From positions 1 through 34,875 of the forward strand of contig JARXAK010000169.1 in the NCBI GenBank assembly GCA_029865885.1: a DNA stretch of 34,875 nucleotides, given 5' to 3'. The notes under the pieces are model-generated. The model saw nothing but the letters and a program-made list of their open reading frames with translations, searched no databases and was not told the origin of the DNA. This DNA comes from Rhizobium sp. Lineage in GTDB: Bacteria; Pseudomonadota; Alphaproteobacteria; Rhizobiales; Rhizobiaceae. Shown piece after piece: positions 25,542-32,907 of the stretch. The position numbers and the translations under genes were made by a program. Each line of letters starts with the position of its first letter. Position 1 is the stretch's first letter.

Positions 25542-25554
25542 CCAGCGAAGCCAA
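25526..25554 (-). promoter_or_regulatory. Candidate promoter of mutM
   Basis: On the minus strand TTGGCT (25554-25549) and TTTAAA (25531-25526) are 17 bp apart. The palindrome at 25532-25543 fills most of the spacer, and the promoter overlaps the oppositely directed ubiE promoter. Confidence 0.4.
25532..25543. promoter_or_regulatory. 12-bp perfect palindrome GGTCTATAGACC in the mutM/ubiE divergent promoter
   Basis: A perfect palindrome placed over the ubiE -10 and within the mutM spacer, a position where a bound dimer could block both promoters. No regulator is identified. Confidence 0.45.
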
Positions 25555-25632
25555 GGCTTTTCCAGCGCAGATAGCGCGGGATTAGCCTTTTCGCTATGGT
25601 CTGCCGACCCTTCCGTTATGTGGAGTGAACCG

Positions 25633-26409
25633 ATGACTGCAAGCCGAATTTCCGCCGATGGCGGCATGGAAACCTCCTATGGCTTCCGCCAGGTCGACGA
25701 GCAGGAAAAGCAGGGCCTCGTCAACGATGTCTTCCATAAGGTGGCCAAGCGCTACGACATCATGAACGACGTGATGTCGGCCGGCCTGCACCGTGTCTGG
25801 AAGGATGCGATGGTGGCGTCGCTCAATCCGCGCAAGGATGCAAACTACAAGGTGCTTGATGTCGCCGGCGGCACCGGCGACGTCGCGTTCCGCATCGTCG
25901 AAGCGTCGAACCGGCTGGCGCATGCCACCGTGCTCGACATCAACGGCTCGATGCTCGGCGTCGGTGCCGAGCGCGCGGAGAAGAAGGGCCTTTCGCCCAA
26001 CCTCACCTTCGTCGAGGCGAATGCGGAGAGCCTGCCCTTCGAGGACAATACCTTCGACGCCTATACAATCGCCTTTGGCATCCGCAATGTGCCGCATATC
26101 GACGTGGCTCTGTCGGAAGCCTTCCGTGTCTTGAAGCGCGGCGGACGTCTTCTCGTGCTGGAATTTTCCGAGGTGGAAATGCCGCTGCTCGACAAGGTCT
26201 ATGATGCCTGGTCGTTCAATGCGATCCCGCGCTTCGGCAAGATGATCACCGGTGACGCGGAGCCCTATCAGTATCTCGTGGAATCGATCCGCAAGTTCCC
26301 GAACCAGGCGGATTTCGCCCGGATGATCGAGCGCGCCGGCTTCTCCAACGTCCGCTTCACCAATTACACCGGCGGCATCGCAGCCCTGCATTCCGGCTGG
26401 AAGATCTGA
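25633..26409 (+). CDS. ubiE: Ubiquinone/menaquinone biosynthesis C-methyltransferase UbiE
   Basis: UbiE C-methylates the quinone ring (2-methoxy-6-polyprenyl-benzoquinol) using S-adenosylmethionine. The 258-residue product shows [21 protein letters not shown] (38-58), SAM motif [12 protein letters not shown] (74-85), [21 protein letters not shown] in two blocks around 125-145, and the C-terminal [11 protein letters not shown] typical of UbiE. The ATG at 25633 has GGAG with 8-nt spacing; an upstream ATG at 25618 overlaps that site. ubiB starts 5 bp after the stop, so they form one operon. Confidence 0.96.
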   Translation: MTASRISADGGMETSYGFRQVDEQEKQGLVNDVFHKVAKRYDIMNDVMSAGLHRVWKDAMVASLNPRKDANYKVLDVAGGTGDVAFRIVEASNRLAHATVLDINGSMLGVGAERAEKKGLSPNLTFVEANAESLPFEDNTFDAYTIAFGIRNVPHIDVALSEAFRVLKRGGRLLVLEFSEVEMPLLDKVYDAWSFNAIPRFGKMITGDAEPYQYLVESIRKFPNQADFARMIERAGFSNVRFTNYTGGIAALHSGWKI

Positions 26410-26414
26410 GCCGC

Positions 26415-27989
26415 ATGAGCACGATCGGGGCATATTTCCGCCTGGCGCGGGTCGGCTGGGTGCTGGTGCGCGAAGGTGTCGTTGCGGCCCTTCCGTCCGA
26501 AGGACTGCCGCCGCTGGTCGGGATCGCCAAAGCTGCCATTGCACCGCTGGCGCGCAGCCGCGCCAAATCTGCCGAGCGCTCGGATCGGCTGGCCCGTGCT
26601 GTCGCCCGTCTCGGGCCGTCTTATGTCAAGATCGGGCAGTTCCTGGCGACACGACCCGATGTGGTCGGCGCGGAGTTCGCCGAGGATCTCGCCGGCCTGC
26701 AGGACCGGATGGATTTCTTCCCGACGGAGGCTTCGAGGACGACGATCCGTGAGTCGCTCGGCCGCTCGGTGGACGAACTCTACGCCCATTTCGGCGAACC
26801 GATCGCAGCCGCCTCGATCGCGCAGGTGCATGCGGCCGAGGTTGCAACGCCTGACGGTCCTCGCAAGGTGGCCGTCAAGGTGATCCGCCCGGGTGTACGC
26901 AAGCGCTTTGCCGCCGACCTTGAGGCGATGTATCTCGTCTCGCATCTGCAGGAGCGTTTTCTGCCGCATACCCGGCGGCTGCGCCCGGTCGAGGTGACCA
27001 AGACACTGGAGCAAACGACCAAGGTTGAAATGGATCTCCGCCTTGAGGCTGCGGCCCTGTCCGAGATTGCGGAAAACACCAAGGGCGATCCGGGCTTTCG
27101 CGTCCCCGAGGTCGACTGGGAACGCACCGGCCGCGACGTCGTCACCATGGAATGGATCGACGGCATCAAGATGTCTGACGTCGAGGGCCTCAGGGCTGCC
27201 GGCCATGATCTCAATGCGCTGGCCGACACACTGATCCAGTCCTTCCTGCGCCACACGCTGCGGGACGGCTTTTTCCATGCCGACATGCATCCGGGCAATC
27301 TCTTCGTCGATGCCTCCGGCATGATCGTGGCCGTCGACATGGGCATCGCCGGGCGGCTCGGGAAGAAGGAACGTCGTTTCCTCGCCGAGATCCTCTATGG
27401 CTTCATCACCCGCGACTATATGCGGGTCGCGGAGGTGCATTTCGAGGCGGGCTACGTGCCGTCGCACCACAATGTCGCGAGTTTTGCCCAGGCGATCCGG
27501 GCGATCGGCGAGCCGATCCATGGCCAGCCGGCAGAGACCATCTCGATGGGCAAGCTGCTGACGCTGCTGTTCGAAGTCACCGAAATCTTCGACATGGAAA
27601 CGCGCCCGGAACTCGTGATGCTGCAAAAGACGATGGTGGTCGTCGAAGGCGTCTCGCGCATCCTCAATCCGCGCTTCAACATGTGGAAAGCCGCAGAGCC
27701 GGTCGTCTCCCACTGGATCCGTGACAATCTTGGGCCGAAGCGGATTGCAACGGACCTCAAGGATGGCGCCAAGGCGGCGCTCAGGCTTGCCGAGGCTCTG
27801 CCGGACATCGCCGCCAAGACCGAGAAGCTGCATGGCGAAATCGTGCGGATGAGCGAGGAGGGTCTGCGCTTCGATGCCGACACCGCCGAGCGGATCGGGC
27901 GCGCCGAGGCACGGCATACGCGGCTCGGTCGCGTGGCGCTCTGGGTGATTGCCGTGAGCGCCGTGGTGATTGCGATCCAGGTCTCCTGA
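26415..27989 (+). CDS. ubiB: Ubiquinone biosynthesis accessory kinase-like ATPase UbiB
   Basis: UbiB is an atypical kinase-like ATPase required for ubiquinone synthesis. In the 524-residue product the family-specific KxGQ motif is YVKIGQFLATRPD (Lys72-Gln75), the Ala-rich nucleotide loop is PIAAASIAQVH (about 134-144), and the catalytic/metal-binding motifs are FFHADMHPGNLFV and AVDMGIAGRL. A hydrophobic segment near residues 505-522 is a probable membrane anchor; E. coli UbiB has two such C-terminal segments. The start ATG is 5 bp after ubiE. Confidence 0.95.
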   Translation: MSTIGAYFRLARVGWVLVREGVVAALPSEGLPPLVGIAKAAIAPLARSRAKSAERSDRLARAVARLGPSYVKIGQFLATRPDVVGAEFAEDLAGLQDRMDFFPTEASRTTIRESLGRSVDELYAHFGEPIAAASIAQVHAAEVATPDGPRKVAVKVIRPGVRKRFAADLEAMYLVSHLQERFLPHTRRLRPVEVTKTLEQTTKVEMDLRLEAAALSEIAENTKGDPGFRVPEVDWERTGRDVVTMEWIDGIKMSDVEGLRAAGHDLNALADTLIQSFLRHTLRDGFFHADMHPGNLFVDASGMIVAVDMGIAGRLGKKERRFLAEILYGFITRDYMRVAEVHFEAGYVPSHHNVASFAQAIRAIGEPIHGQPAETISMGKLLTLLFEVTEIFDMETRPELVMLQKTMVVVEGVSRILNPRFNMWKAAEPVVSHWIRDNLGPKRIATDLKDGAKAALRLAEALPDIAAKTEKLHGEIVRMSEEGLRFDADTAERIGRAEARHTRLGRVALWVIAVSAVVIAIQVS

Positions 27990-28112
27990 GCCGGGATAGA
28001 AATCGACTGAGGGTGCTGCGGACCAATGCGGACCCATGAGGTCTGCGAGGCTCCCACGAGGTTGGCCGGCGCGGCCTGAGCCACGCCGTTTACCAGAACC
28101 GGGCTCGGTGAT

Positions 28113-28140
28113 TTGCCAGCGACCGGATTTGCGCTAGGGT
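28113..28140 (+). promoter_or_regulatory. Candidate promoter of coaBC
   Basis: TTGCCA (28113-28118), a 16-bp spacer and TAGGGT (28135-28140), about 30 bp before the coaBC ATG. The 180-bp gap after ubiB otherwise contains nothing recognisable. Confidence 0.45.
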
Positions 28141-28170
28141 CGCGCCCGCAGAGATTAAGGGTTCTATTCC

Positions 28171-29385
28171 ATGAGCTTGGCCGGAAAGCGCATTTTGCTT
28201 GTTATCGCGGGTGGCATCGCCGCCTACAAGAGCCTCGACCTCATCCGGAGGCTTCGCGAGCGCGGTGCGAGCGTGCGGCCGATCATGACGCGCGGCGCGC
28301 AGGAATTCGTAACGCCGCTTGCCGTCGGCGCGCTTTCGGCGAGCCATGTCTATACCGAGCTCTTCTCGCGCGAAGACGAGCAGGATGTCGGCCATATCCG
28401 GCTGGCGCGGGAATGCGATCTCGTTCTCGTGGCACCGGCGACGGCCGATCTGATGGCCAAGATGGCGAATGGGCTGGCCGACGACCTTGCCTCCACCGTG
28501 CTGCTCGCCACCGACCGCCCAGTGCTGGTAGCGCCGGCCATGAACCCGAAGATGTGGGCGCATCCGGCAACCCAGCGGAATTTCGCCGTGCTTCAGCATG
28601 ACGGCATCCAGGCGATCGGTCCGATGGAAGGCGAGATGGCGGAAAGCGGCGAGCGCGGGCGCGGGCGCATGGCCGAGCCGCTGGAAATCGCCGGTCGCGT
28701 AGAAGACCTGCTTTCGGGACCGAAGCCACTCGCCGGAATGAAGGCCGTCGTCACGTCAGGCCCGACCCACGAGCCCATCGACCCCGTGCGTTACATCGCC
28801 AACCGTTCCTCCGGCAAGCAGGGCCATGCGATCGCGGCAGCCCTTGCGCGGCTCGGCGCGGATGTGACCCTTGTCTCAGGGCCTGTGACGATTGCCGATC
28901 CGGTCGGGGTGGATACGCGGCATGTGGAACGGGCCGAGGAGATGCGCGATGCGGTTCTCTCCGCACTGCCGGCAGATATCGCAGTCATGGTGGCCGCCGT
29001 TGCCGACTGGCGGGTGGCCTCATCGGCCGAGCAGAAGATCAAGAAGCGACCGGGCGAGGCTCCCCCGCCGCTTCAGCTGGCCGAAAACCCTGATATCCTC
29101 AAGACGGTCGGCCATCATGCCCAGCGTCCACGTCTTGTCGTCGGTTTTGCCGCAGAAACGCAGAATGTCGAGGAAAACGGCCGGTCCAAGCTCGAACGCA
29201 AGGGGGCCGACCTGATCGTGGCGAACGACGTCTCGCCGGAGACCGGCATCATGGGTGGGGACAGGAACCGCGTGAAACTCATCAGCCGCGACGGTGTCGA
29301 AGCCTGGCCGGATCTCTCCAAGGACGAGGTTGCCGAACGTCTGGCGCTCTGGATTGCCACCCAGATCGGCGGGACAGGCGCATGA
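28171..29385 (+). CDS. coaBC: Bifunctional phosphopantothenoylcysteine decarboxylase / phosphopantothenate-cysteine ligase CoaBC
   Basis: CoaBC makes 4'-phosphopantetheine for coenzyme A in two steps: CTP-dependent joining of phosphopantothenate and cysteine (CoaB), then FMN-dependent decarboxylation (CoaC). The 404-residue fusion has CoaC at 1-185: GGIAAYKSLDLIRRL (14-28), active-site His75 in GHIRLA, and Asn125 in PAMNPKMW. CoaB follows (SGPTHEPIDPVRYIANRSSGKQG, KIKKRPG, VGFAAETQNVEENGRSKLERKGADLIVAND in separate blocks). The loop carrying the E. coli CoaC catalytic Cys158 (Ala-Cys-Gly-Asp before GxGRM) reads AESGERGRGRM here, so that position appears to be Ser159. The stop overlaps the next gene by 4 nt. 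Confidence 0.93.
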   Translation: MSLAGKRILLVIAGGIAAYKSLDLIRRLRERGASVRPIMTRGAQEFVTPLAVGALSASHVYTELFSREDEQDVGHIRLARECDLVLVAPATADLMAKMANGLADDLASTVLLATDRPVLVAPAMNPKMWAHPATQRNFAVLQHDGIQAIGPMEGEMAESGERGRGRMAEPLEIAGRVEDLLSGPKPLAGMKAVVTSGPTHEPIDPVRYIANRSSGKQGHAIAAALARLGADVTLVSGPVTIADPVGVDTRHVERAEEMRDAVLSALPADIAVMVAAVADWRVASSAEQKIKKRPGEAPPPLQLAENPDILKTVGHHAQRPRLVVGFAAETQNVEENGRSKLERKGADLIVANDVSPETGIMGGDRNRVKLISRDGVEAWPDLSKDEVAERLALWIATQIGGTGA

Positions 29386-29735
29386 GCCTGTTTTCACGCC
29401 CCGACTTCGACGCTTATGTGAGAAGCCTGACCGGAACCACGCTCGTTGATCAATGGGACGCGCGAATTGCAAAGGTCGGAGACAAGGTATTCGCGCTTTT
29501 GACAGACGGCGAGAACAGGCTTGCCTTCAAGGTGAGCGAAGAGAGTTTCGAGATCCTGACCTCGCTCGAAGGGGTTTCGCAGGCACCCTATTTCGCCAAG
29601 CGCAAATGGGTGACCGTGAAGCCGGATACCGAACTCAGCGAGGCGGATCTGGTGGAGTATATCGGCCGATCCTATCGCACCGTCGCAGGCTCGCTGACGC
29701 GCAAAGTCCGGGCAGAGCTCGGGATCATTCTGTAA
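29382..29735 (+). CDS. MmcQ/YjbR family protein
   Basis: A 117-residue protein of the MmcQ/YjbR family, a small double-wing fold often annotated as DNA-binding though its role is unclear. Family marks: a mid-protein strand region RLAFKVSEESFEILTSLEGV, the APYFAKRKWVTVKP block (about 67-80), and a C-terminal helix VEYIGRSYRTVAGSLTRK. It starts within the coaBC stop (ATGA), implying coupled translation. No catalytic motif or secretion signal is visible. Confidence 0.82.
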   Translation: MSLFSRPDFDAYVRSLTGTTLVDQWDARIAKVGDKVFALLTDGENRLAFKVSEESFEILTSLEGVSQAPYFAKRKWVTVKPDTELSEADLVEYIGRSYRTVAGSLTRKVRAELGIIL

Positions 29736-29752
29736 GCCGGCAATCAGCCGGC
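29736..29752. terminator. Hairpin between two converging genes
   Basis: GCCGGC-AATCA-GCCGGC follows the MmcQ/YjbR stop immediately and overlaps the last codons of the amidotransferase gene on the other strand. It has no U run, so terminator function is uncertain. Confidence 0.35.
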
Positions 29753-30571
29753 AGCCATGGCCGGCTGGCGAACCTGTTCGACCCGCTTCCGATCAATCTC
29801 GGGCTTGAACTCGGCTGCGTCCAGCCCGTTCACGCTGAGGATCACGGCACTTCCAGCGGGGATCTCCACCCAGGTATCCGTCTCATCGTTCAAGGGTTCG
29901 GAAACGAGGCAAAAGCTTCCGGTCGGCCCCATGGGGGCCGCAAACAGCGTTGGCGCATGTTCGTCCGTCGAGTAGCGCACGGCATAAAGCGTCTTCCCGT
30001 CCGAGAAGGCCGCCGTCATGCGGATACGCGCCGACCCGGTCAGATGCAGGCTGATCTGCTCGACGAAGCCGACGGCCTCGCTCATCGCCGCCAGCGGTCG
30101 TTCGCGCAGGCCGAACTGAAGGGCCAGCAGAAAGAGCAGTTCGCTGTCGGTCGTTCCGACACGGGCGTGAAAATGCTCGTCATCCAGCATGCCTTCCATC
30201 GGCCGGCGAATGCGGTCGAAATTGTCGATCTGGCCATTGTGCATGAAGGACCAGTTGCCCTGTACGAAGGGATGACAGTTGTCGCGGCGCGTGGCGCCAT
30301 GGGTCGCGGCGCGGACATGGGCGAGGAAGAGCGGCGAGCGGATCTGGCTTGCGAGGCTCTTCAGATTGCAGTCGGACCAGGCGGGAAGCACATCGCGGAA
30401 ACGACCGGGCTCGGGACGGTCGCCATACCAGGCGAGACCAAAACCATCGCCATTGGTGGCCGTCTTGGCGCGGGTCGCACAATGGGATTGTTCGATCAGG
30501 GAATGCGCAGGCGAGGTGACAAGCTCTTCCAAGAAGATCGGAACACCACGATAAGCTGCCCAACGACACAT
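29744..30571 (-). CDS. Class II glutamine amidotransferase (YafJ/EgtC-like)
   Basis: A stand-alone N-terminal-nucleophile glutaminase domain that hydrolyses glutamine, or a related gamma-glutamyl amide. The 275-residue protein begins MCRWAAYRG, so Cys2 becomes the nucleophile after Met removal. Conserved blocks are NGDGFGLAWYGDRPEPGRFRD in two parts (about 40-60), FLAHVRAATHG (about 82-92), NCHPFVQGNWSFMHNGQI (about 98-115) and TTDSELLFLL (about 139-148). No synthetase domain is attached and no ergothioneine genes are near, so the substrate is unknown. It is convergent with the MmcQ/YjbR gene and divergent from the pirin gene. Confidence 0.9.
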   Translation of the reverse strand: MCRWAAYRGVPIFLEELVTSPAHSLIEQSHCATRAKTATNGDGFGLAWYGDRPEPGRFRDVLPAWSDCNLKSLASQIRSPLFLAHVRAATHGATRRDNCHPFVQGNWSFMHNGQIDNFDRIRRPMEGMLDDEHFHARVGTTDSELLFLLALQFGLRERPLAAMSEAVGFVEQISLHLTGSARIRMTAAFSDGKTLYAVRYSTDEHAPTLFAAPMGPTGSFCLVSEPLNDETDTWVEIPAGSAVILSVNGLDAAEFKPEIDRKRVEQVRQPAMAAG

Positions 30572-30663
30572 ATGAACTTTGCCCCAGTTCCATCGAACCG
30601 ACTGCTGATGTCAGACAGTCTTCGCCCGATAGACTAATGATTTGCAAACATGGCACCCTTCAT

Positions 30664-30677
30664 GACAAAACTTTGTC
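30664..30677. promoter_or_regulatory. Palindrome GACAAA-AC-TTTGTC in the amidotransferase/pirin divergent region
   Basis: A perfect 6+6 bp inverted repeat with a 2-bp centre, about 93 bp upstream of the amidotransferase start. On the minus strand it overlaps a possible -35 (TTGTCA), so it may be an operator for that gene. Confidence 0.35.
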
Positions 30678-30736
30678 GGGCAGCGCAACATTCATTCGCT
30701 GCTCGGCTGGCGCAAAAGTGAACACTGCGTTCTGAG

Positions 30737-30773
30737 GGACGCACCTGCGTCCTTCCGACCCCTCGCCTATATT
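30737..30773 (+). promoter_or_regulatory. Pirin promoter region with inverted-repeat operator
   Basis: A perfect inverted repeat GGACGCA-CC-TGCGTCC (30737-30752) ends 15 bp before TATATT (30768-30773), a good -10. It occupies the place of a -35, and no canonical -35 is present, which fits an activator-dependent or repressed promoter. The pirin ATG is about 40 bp downstream. Confidence 0.5.
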
Positions 30774-30813
30774 GCCAAGCAAGCAAGCCCGTTCCCGGAG
30801 GAGGTCCACCACA

Positions 30814-31725
30814 ATGTCCATTCGCCCCGTCAAGCATGAGAGCCGCGCCACGCCGACCATGGAGGGTGCCGGCGTCAAGCTGCACCGGGTCTTCGGCTTC
30901 GGCGATCCCTCGATGACCGATCCCTTCCTGATGATGGACGACTTCCGCAATGACGAGCCGATGGACTATCTGCGCGGCTTTCCCTGGCATCCGCATCGCG
31001 GCATCGAGACGATCACCTATGTGCTGGCCGGCACCGTCGAGCATGGCGACAGCCTGGGAAACCAGGGCATGCTGGGTGCGGGCGACCTGCAATGGATGAC
31101 GGCGGGAAGCGGCATCCTGCACCAGGAAATGCCGAAGGGCGATTTCGCCGGCCGTATGCACGGCTTCCAGCTCTGGGCCAACCTGCCCTCCTCGATGAAG
31201 ATGACCAAGCCACGCTATCAGGACATCAAATCGGGCGAGATCCCTGTCGTCGTCGATGATGATGGCACGTCGGTGCGCGTCATCTGTGGCGACTTCTGGG
31301 GCAAGAGCGGCCCGGTCGACGGCATCGCTGCAGAGCCCGTCTATCTCGACATCTCGGTGCCACCCGGCAAGCGCAAGACCTTCCCGGTCGATACCTATCG
31401 CTCGGCCTTTGCCTATATCTTCGCCGGCTCCGGCTCTTTCCGCGATGCCTCCAAGCCCTTCGGTGTGAAGGTCGAGAAGGAATACATGGGCGAGGAACTC
31501 AATATCCGCGACCTCTCCGGCAACCGCACGCTCGTCGTTTTCGATACCGGCGACGAGATCACCGTGCAGGCCGGCGAACAGGGCATCCGCTTCCTGCTCG
31601 TCACCGGCAAGCCGATCAAGGAGCCGGTCGCCTGGCATGGTCCGATCGTGATGAACACCCGCGAAGAGCTGATGCAAGCGATGAAGGAGTTGCAGAACGG
31701 AACCTTTATCAAGGCCGATCATTAA
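30814..31725 (+). CDS. Pirin family protein
   Basis: Pirins are iron-binding bicupin proteins; some bacterial members act as quercetin dioxygenases and others modulate metabolism. The 303-residue product has the N-terminal cupin metal site: His59 and His61 in WHPHRGIETI, and His103 and Glu105 in GILHQEMP. The pirin C-terminal cupin follows (AFAYIFAGSGSF onward). The frame is open from 30772, but the ATG at 30814 has the strong site GGAGGAGG and removes an atypical Arg-rich leader. A terminator follows. Confidence 0.92.
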   Translation: MSIRPVKHESRATPTMEGAGVKLHRVFGFGDPSMTDPFLMMDDFRNDEPMDYLRGFPWHPHRGIETITYVLAGTVEHGDSLGNQGMLGAGDLQWMTAGSGILHQEMPKGDFAGRMHGFQLWANLPSSMKMTKPRYQDIKSGEIPVVVDDDGTSVRVICGDFWGKSGPVDGIAAEPVYLDISVPPGKRKTFPVDTYRSAFAYIFAGSGSFRDASKPFGVKVEKEYMGEELNIRDLSGNRTLVVFDTGDEITVQAGEQGIRFLLVTGKPIKEPVAWHGPIVMNTREELMQAMKELQNGTFIKADH

Positions 31726-31748
31726 CTCCTGCAGTCAAGTTCACCTTG

Positions 31749-31780
31749 CCCGGCGGCTCTCCACCGCCGGGCTTTCTTTT
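31749..31780 (+). terminator. Intrinsic terminator of the pirin gene
   Basis: CCCGGCGG and CCGCCGGG form an 8-bp stem around a 7-nt loop, followed by CTTTCTTTT. It lies 24 bp past the pirin stop and 24 bp before the end of the convergent thiD. Confidence 0.88.
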
Positions 31781-31803
31781 GCCTGCACGCACCACCTCTG
31801 AGA

Positions 31804-32631
31804 TCATGTCTGCGCAGACGCCGGCCAAAGCGCGTGGAAATGGTGGACGGGACCGTGTCCTGACCCGACCGTCAGCGCACCCGAGTGGCGAACCGCATCC
31901 GCGAGCCACGCCTTGGCCACACGGACGGCCTCTTGCGCATCAAGCCGCTTTGCCAGTTCGGCTGCGAGCGCACTCGACAGGGAACAGCCGGTGCCATGGG
32001 TGTTGCGCGTTGCGATGCGATCCGCCTCGAACCAGGTCACCTGCCCCTTCGCCACCAGCACATCAGGACTTTCACCGCCGGCAAGGTGGCCGCCTTTGAC
32101 GAGGACGCCCTGGGGCCCGAGCGTCGTCAGGCGGACGGCCTGGGATTCCATGATGCGCCGGTCGGTGGCCTCGGGGTCGCCGAGCAGGGCTGCGGCCTCC
32201 GGCAGGTTCGGGGTGATGAGGGTGGCAAGTGGCAGGAGTTCGGACAAAAGCGCCTGGACGGCATCCGGGTCCAGCAGGGATGCCCCGCCCTTGGCGATCA
32301 TAACGGGATCAAGGACGACAGGAATGCCGCGATGGGGTGTCAGGGCTTGCGCCACAGCCGATGCGATCCCCGCATTGGCGATCATGCCGATCTTCACGGC
32401 ATCGACCCTGATATCGGCGAAGATCATGCGGATCTGCTCGGCGACGAAGGCGGGATCGAGCGGGACGACGGCCGAGACGCCCTGGGTGTTCTGCGCTGTC
32501 AGCGCGGTGACGACCGCCATGCCGTAACAGCCGCAGGCGGAAAAGGCCTTGAGATCGGCCTGGATGCCGGCGCCGCCCGAGGGATCGGAGCCTGCAATCG
32601 AAAGCACGTTTCGGATGGGGGAGGATGTCAT
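31804..32631 (-). CDS. thiD: Bifunctional hydroxymethylpyrimidine kinase/phosphomethylpyrimidine kinase ThiD
   Basis: ThiD phosphorylates hydroxymethylpyrimidine twice to give HMP-PP for thiamine phosphate synthesis. The 275-residue ribokinase-fold enzyme has the N-terminal substrate region AGSDPSGGAGIQADLKAFSA (about 13-32), VVLDPVMIAKGG (about 108-119), the kinase loop VLVKGGH and the catalytic NTHGTGCSLSSALA (about 213-226). The frame is open to 32715, but the ATG at 32631 follows AAGGAG with 8-nt spacing. The upstream leader is a TPP riboswitch, so expression should fall when thiamine pyrophosphate is plentiful. No other thi gene is in the window. Confidence 0.95.
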   Translation of the reverse strand: MTSSPIRNVLSIAGSDPSGGAGIQADLKAFSACGCYGMAVVTALTAQNTQGVSAVVPLDPAFVAEQIRMIFADIRVDAVKIGMIANAGIASAVAQALTPHRGIPVVLDPVMIAKGGASLLDPDAVQALLSELLPLATLITPNLPEAAALLGDPEATDRRIMESQAVRLTTLGPQGVLVKGGHLAGGESPDVLVAKGQVTWFEADRIATRNTHGTGCSLSSALAAELAKRLDAQEAVRVAKAWLADAVRHSGALTVGSGHGPVHHFHALWPASAQT

Positions 32632-32636
32632 GTCTT

Positions 32637-32658
32637 CTTCTCCTTTTTGGCGGAGAAG
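32637..32658 (-). promoter_or_regulatory. Ribosome-binding-site-sequestering hairpin of thiD
   Basis: On the mRNA strand CTTCTCC (32658-32652) pairs perfectly with GGAGAAG (32643-32637) across an 8-nt loop. The GGAG core of the thiD Shine-Dalgarno sequence lies in this stem, 5 nt before the ATG. This is the likely output element of the riboswitch, acting on translation. Confidence 0.65.
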
Positions 32659-32697
32659 CGACGGGCACGGCGCGGAAACCCGACGCGACACCTGAGC

Positions 32698-32776
32698 TAC
32701 TCCCTCCGCCAGCATGATCTGGTTCAGGTTCGAAGGGTGCTTCTCAGCCCGGCTTGCGCCAGACGCCCCTGTCTCT
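32698..32776 (-). promoter_or_regulatory. TPP (THI-box) riboswitch upstream of thiD
   Basis: Read on the minus strand, the conserved THI-box segments occur in order: AGGGGCG (about 32769-32763), CTGAGAA (32747-32741), ACCCTTCGAACCTGA (about 32738-32724), then CCAGATCATGCTGGCGGAGGGA (two blocks, about 32722-32701). These are the pyrimidine- and pyrophosphate-binding arms of the thiamine pyrophosphate aptamer. It ends about 67 nt before the thiD ATG. Confidence 0.93.
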
Positions 32777-32784
32777 CGATCTTC

Positions 32785-32813
32785 AGATTAGGCGAGCGCA
32801 GAGCCCGTGTCAC
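32785..32813 (-). promoter_or_regulatory. Promoter of the thiD riboswitch transcript
   Basis: GTGACA (32813-32808) and TAATCT (32790-32785), 17 bp apart on the minus strand. Initiation would fall around 32778, right at the 5' edge of the riboswitch, which supports both calls. Confidence 0.6.
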
Positions 32814-32907
32814 CTGTCATGCCGGGCTATCCCGACGAAGGGTTTGCAGGTGTTGACCGAAGCCGTTACGGAAGCCTGATTGCGCGTTCGATCAGAGGAG
32901 CCACACC

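Noticed and set aside
26364-28037. 557-codon open frame on the minus strand opposite ubiB
   Set aside because: Antisense shadow of ubiB; no recognisable domain or ribosome-binding site.
30634-31722. 362-codon open frame on the minus strand opposite the pirin gene
   Set aside because: Antisense shadow; the pirin metal-binding motifs lie on the plus strand.
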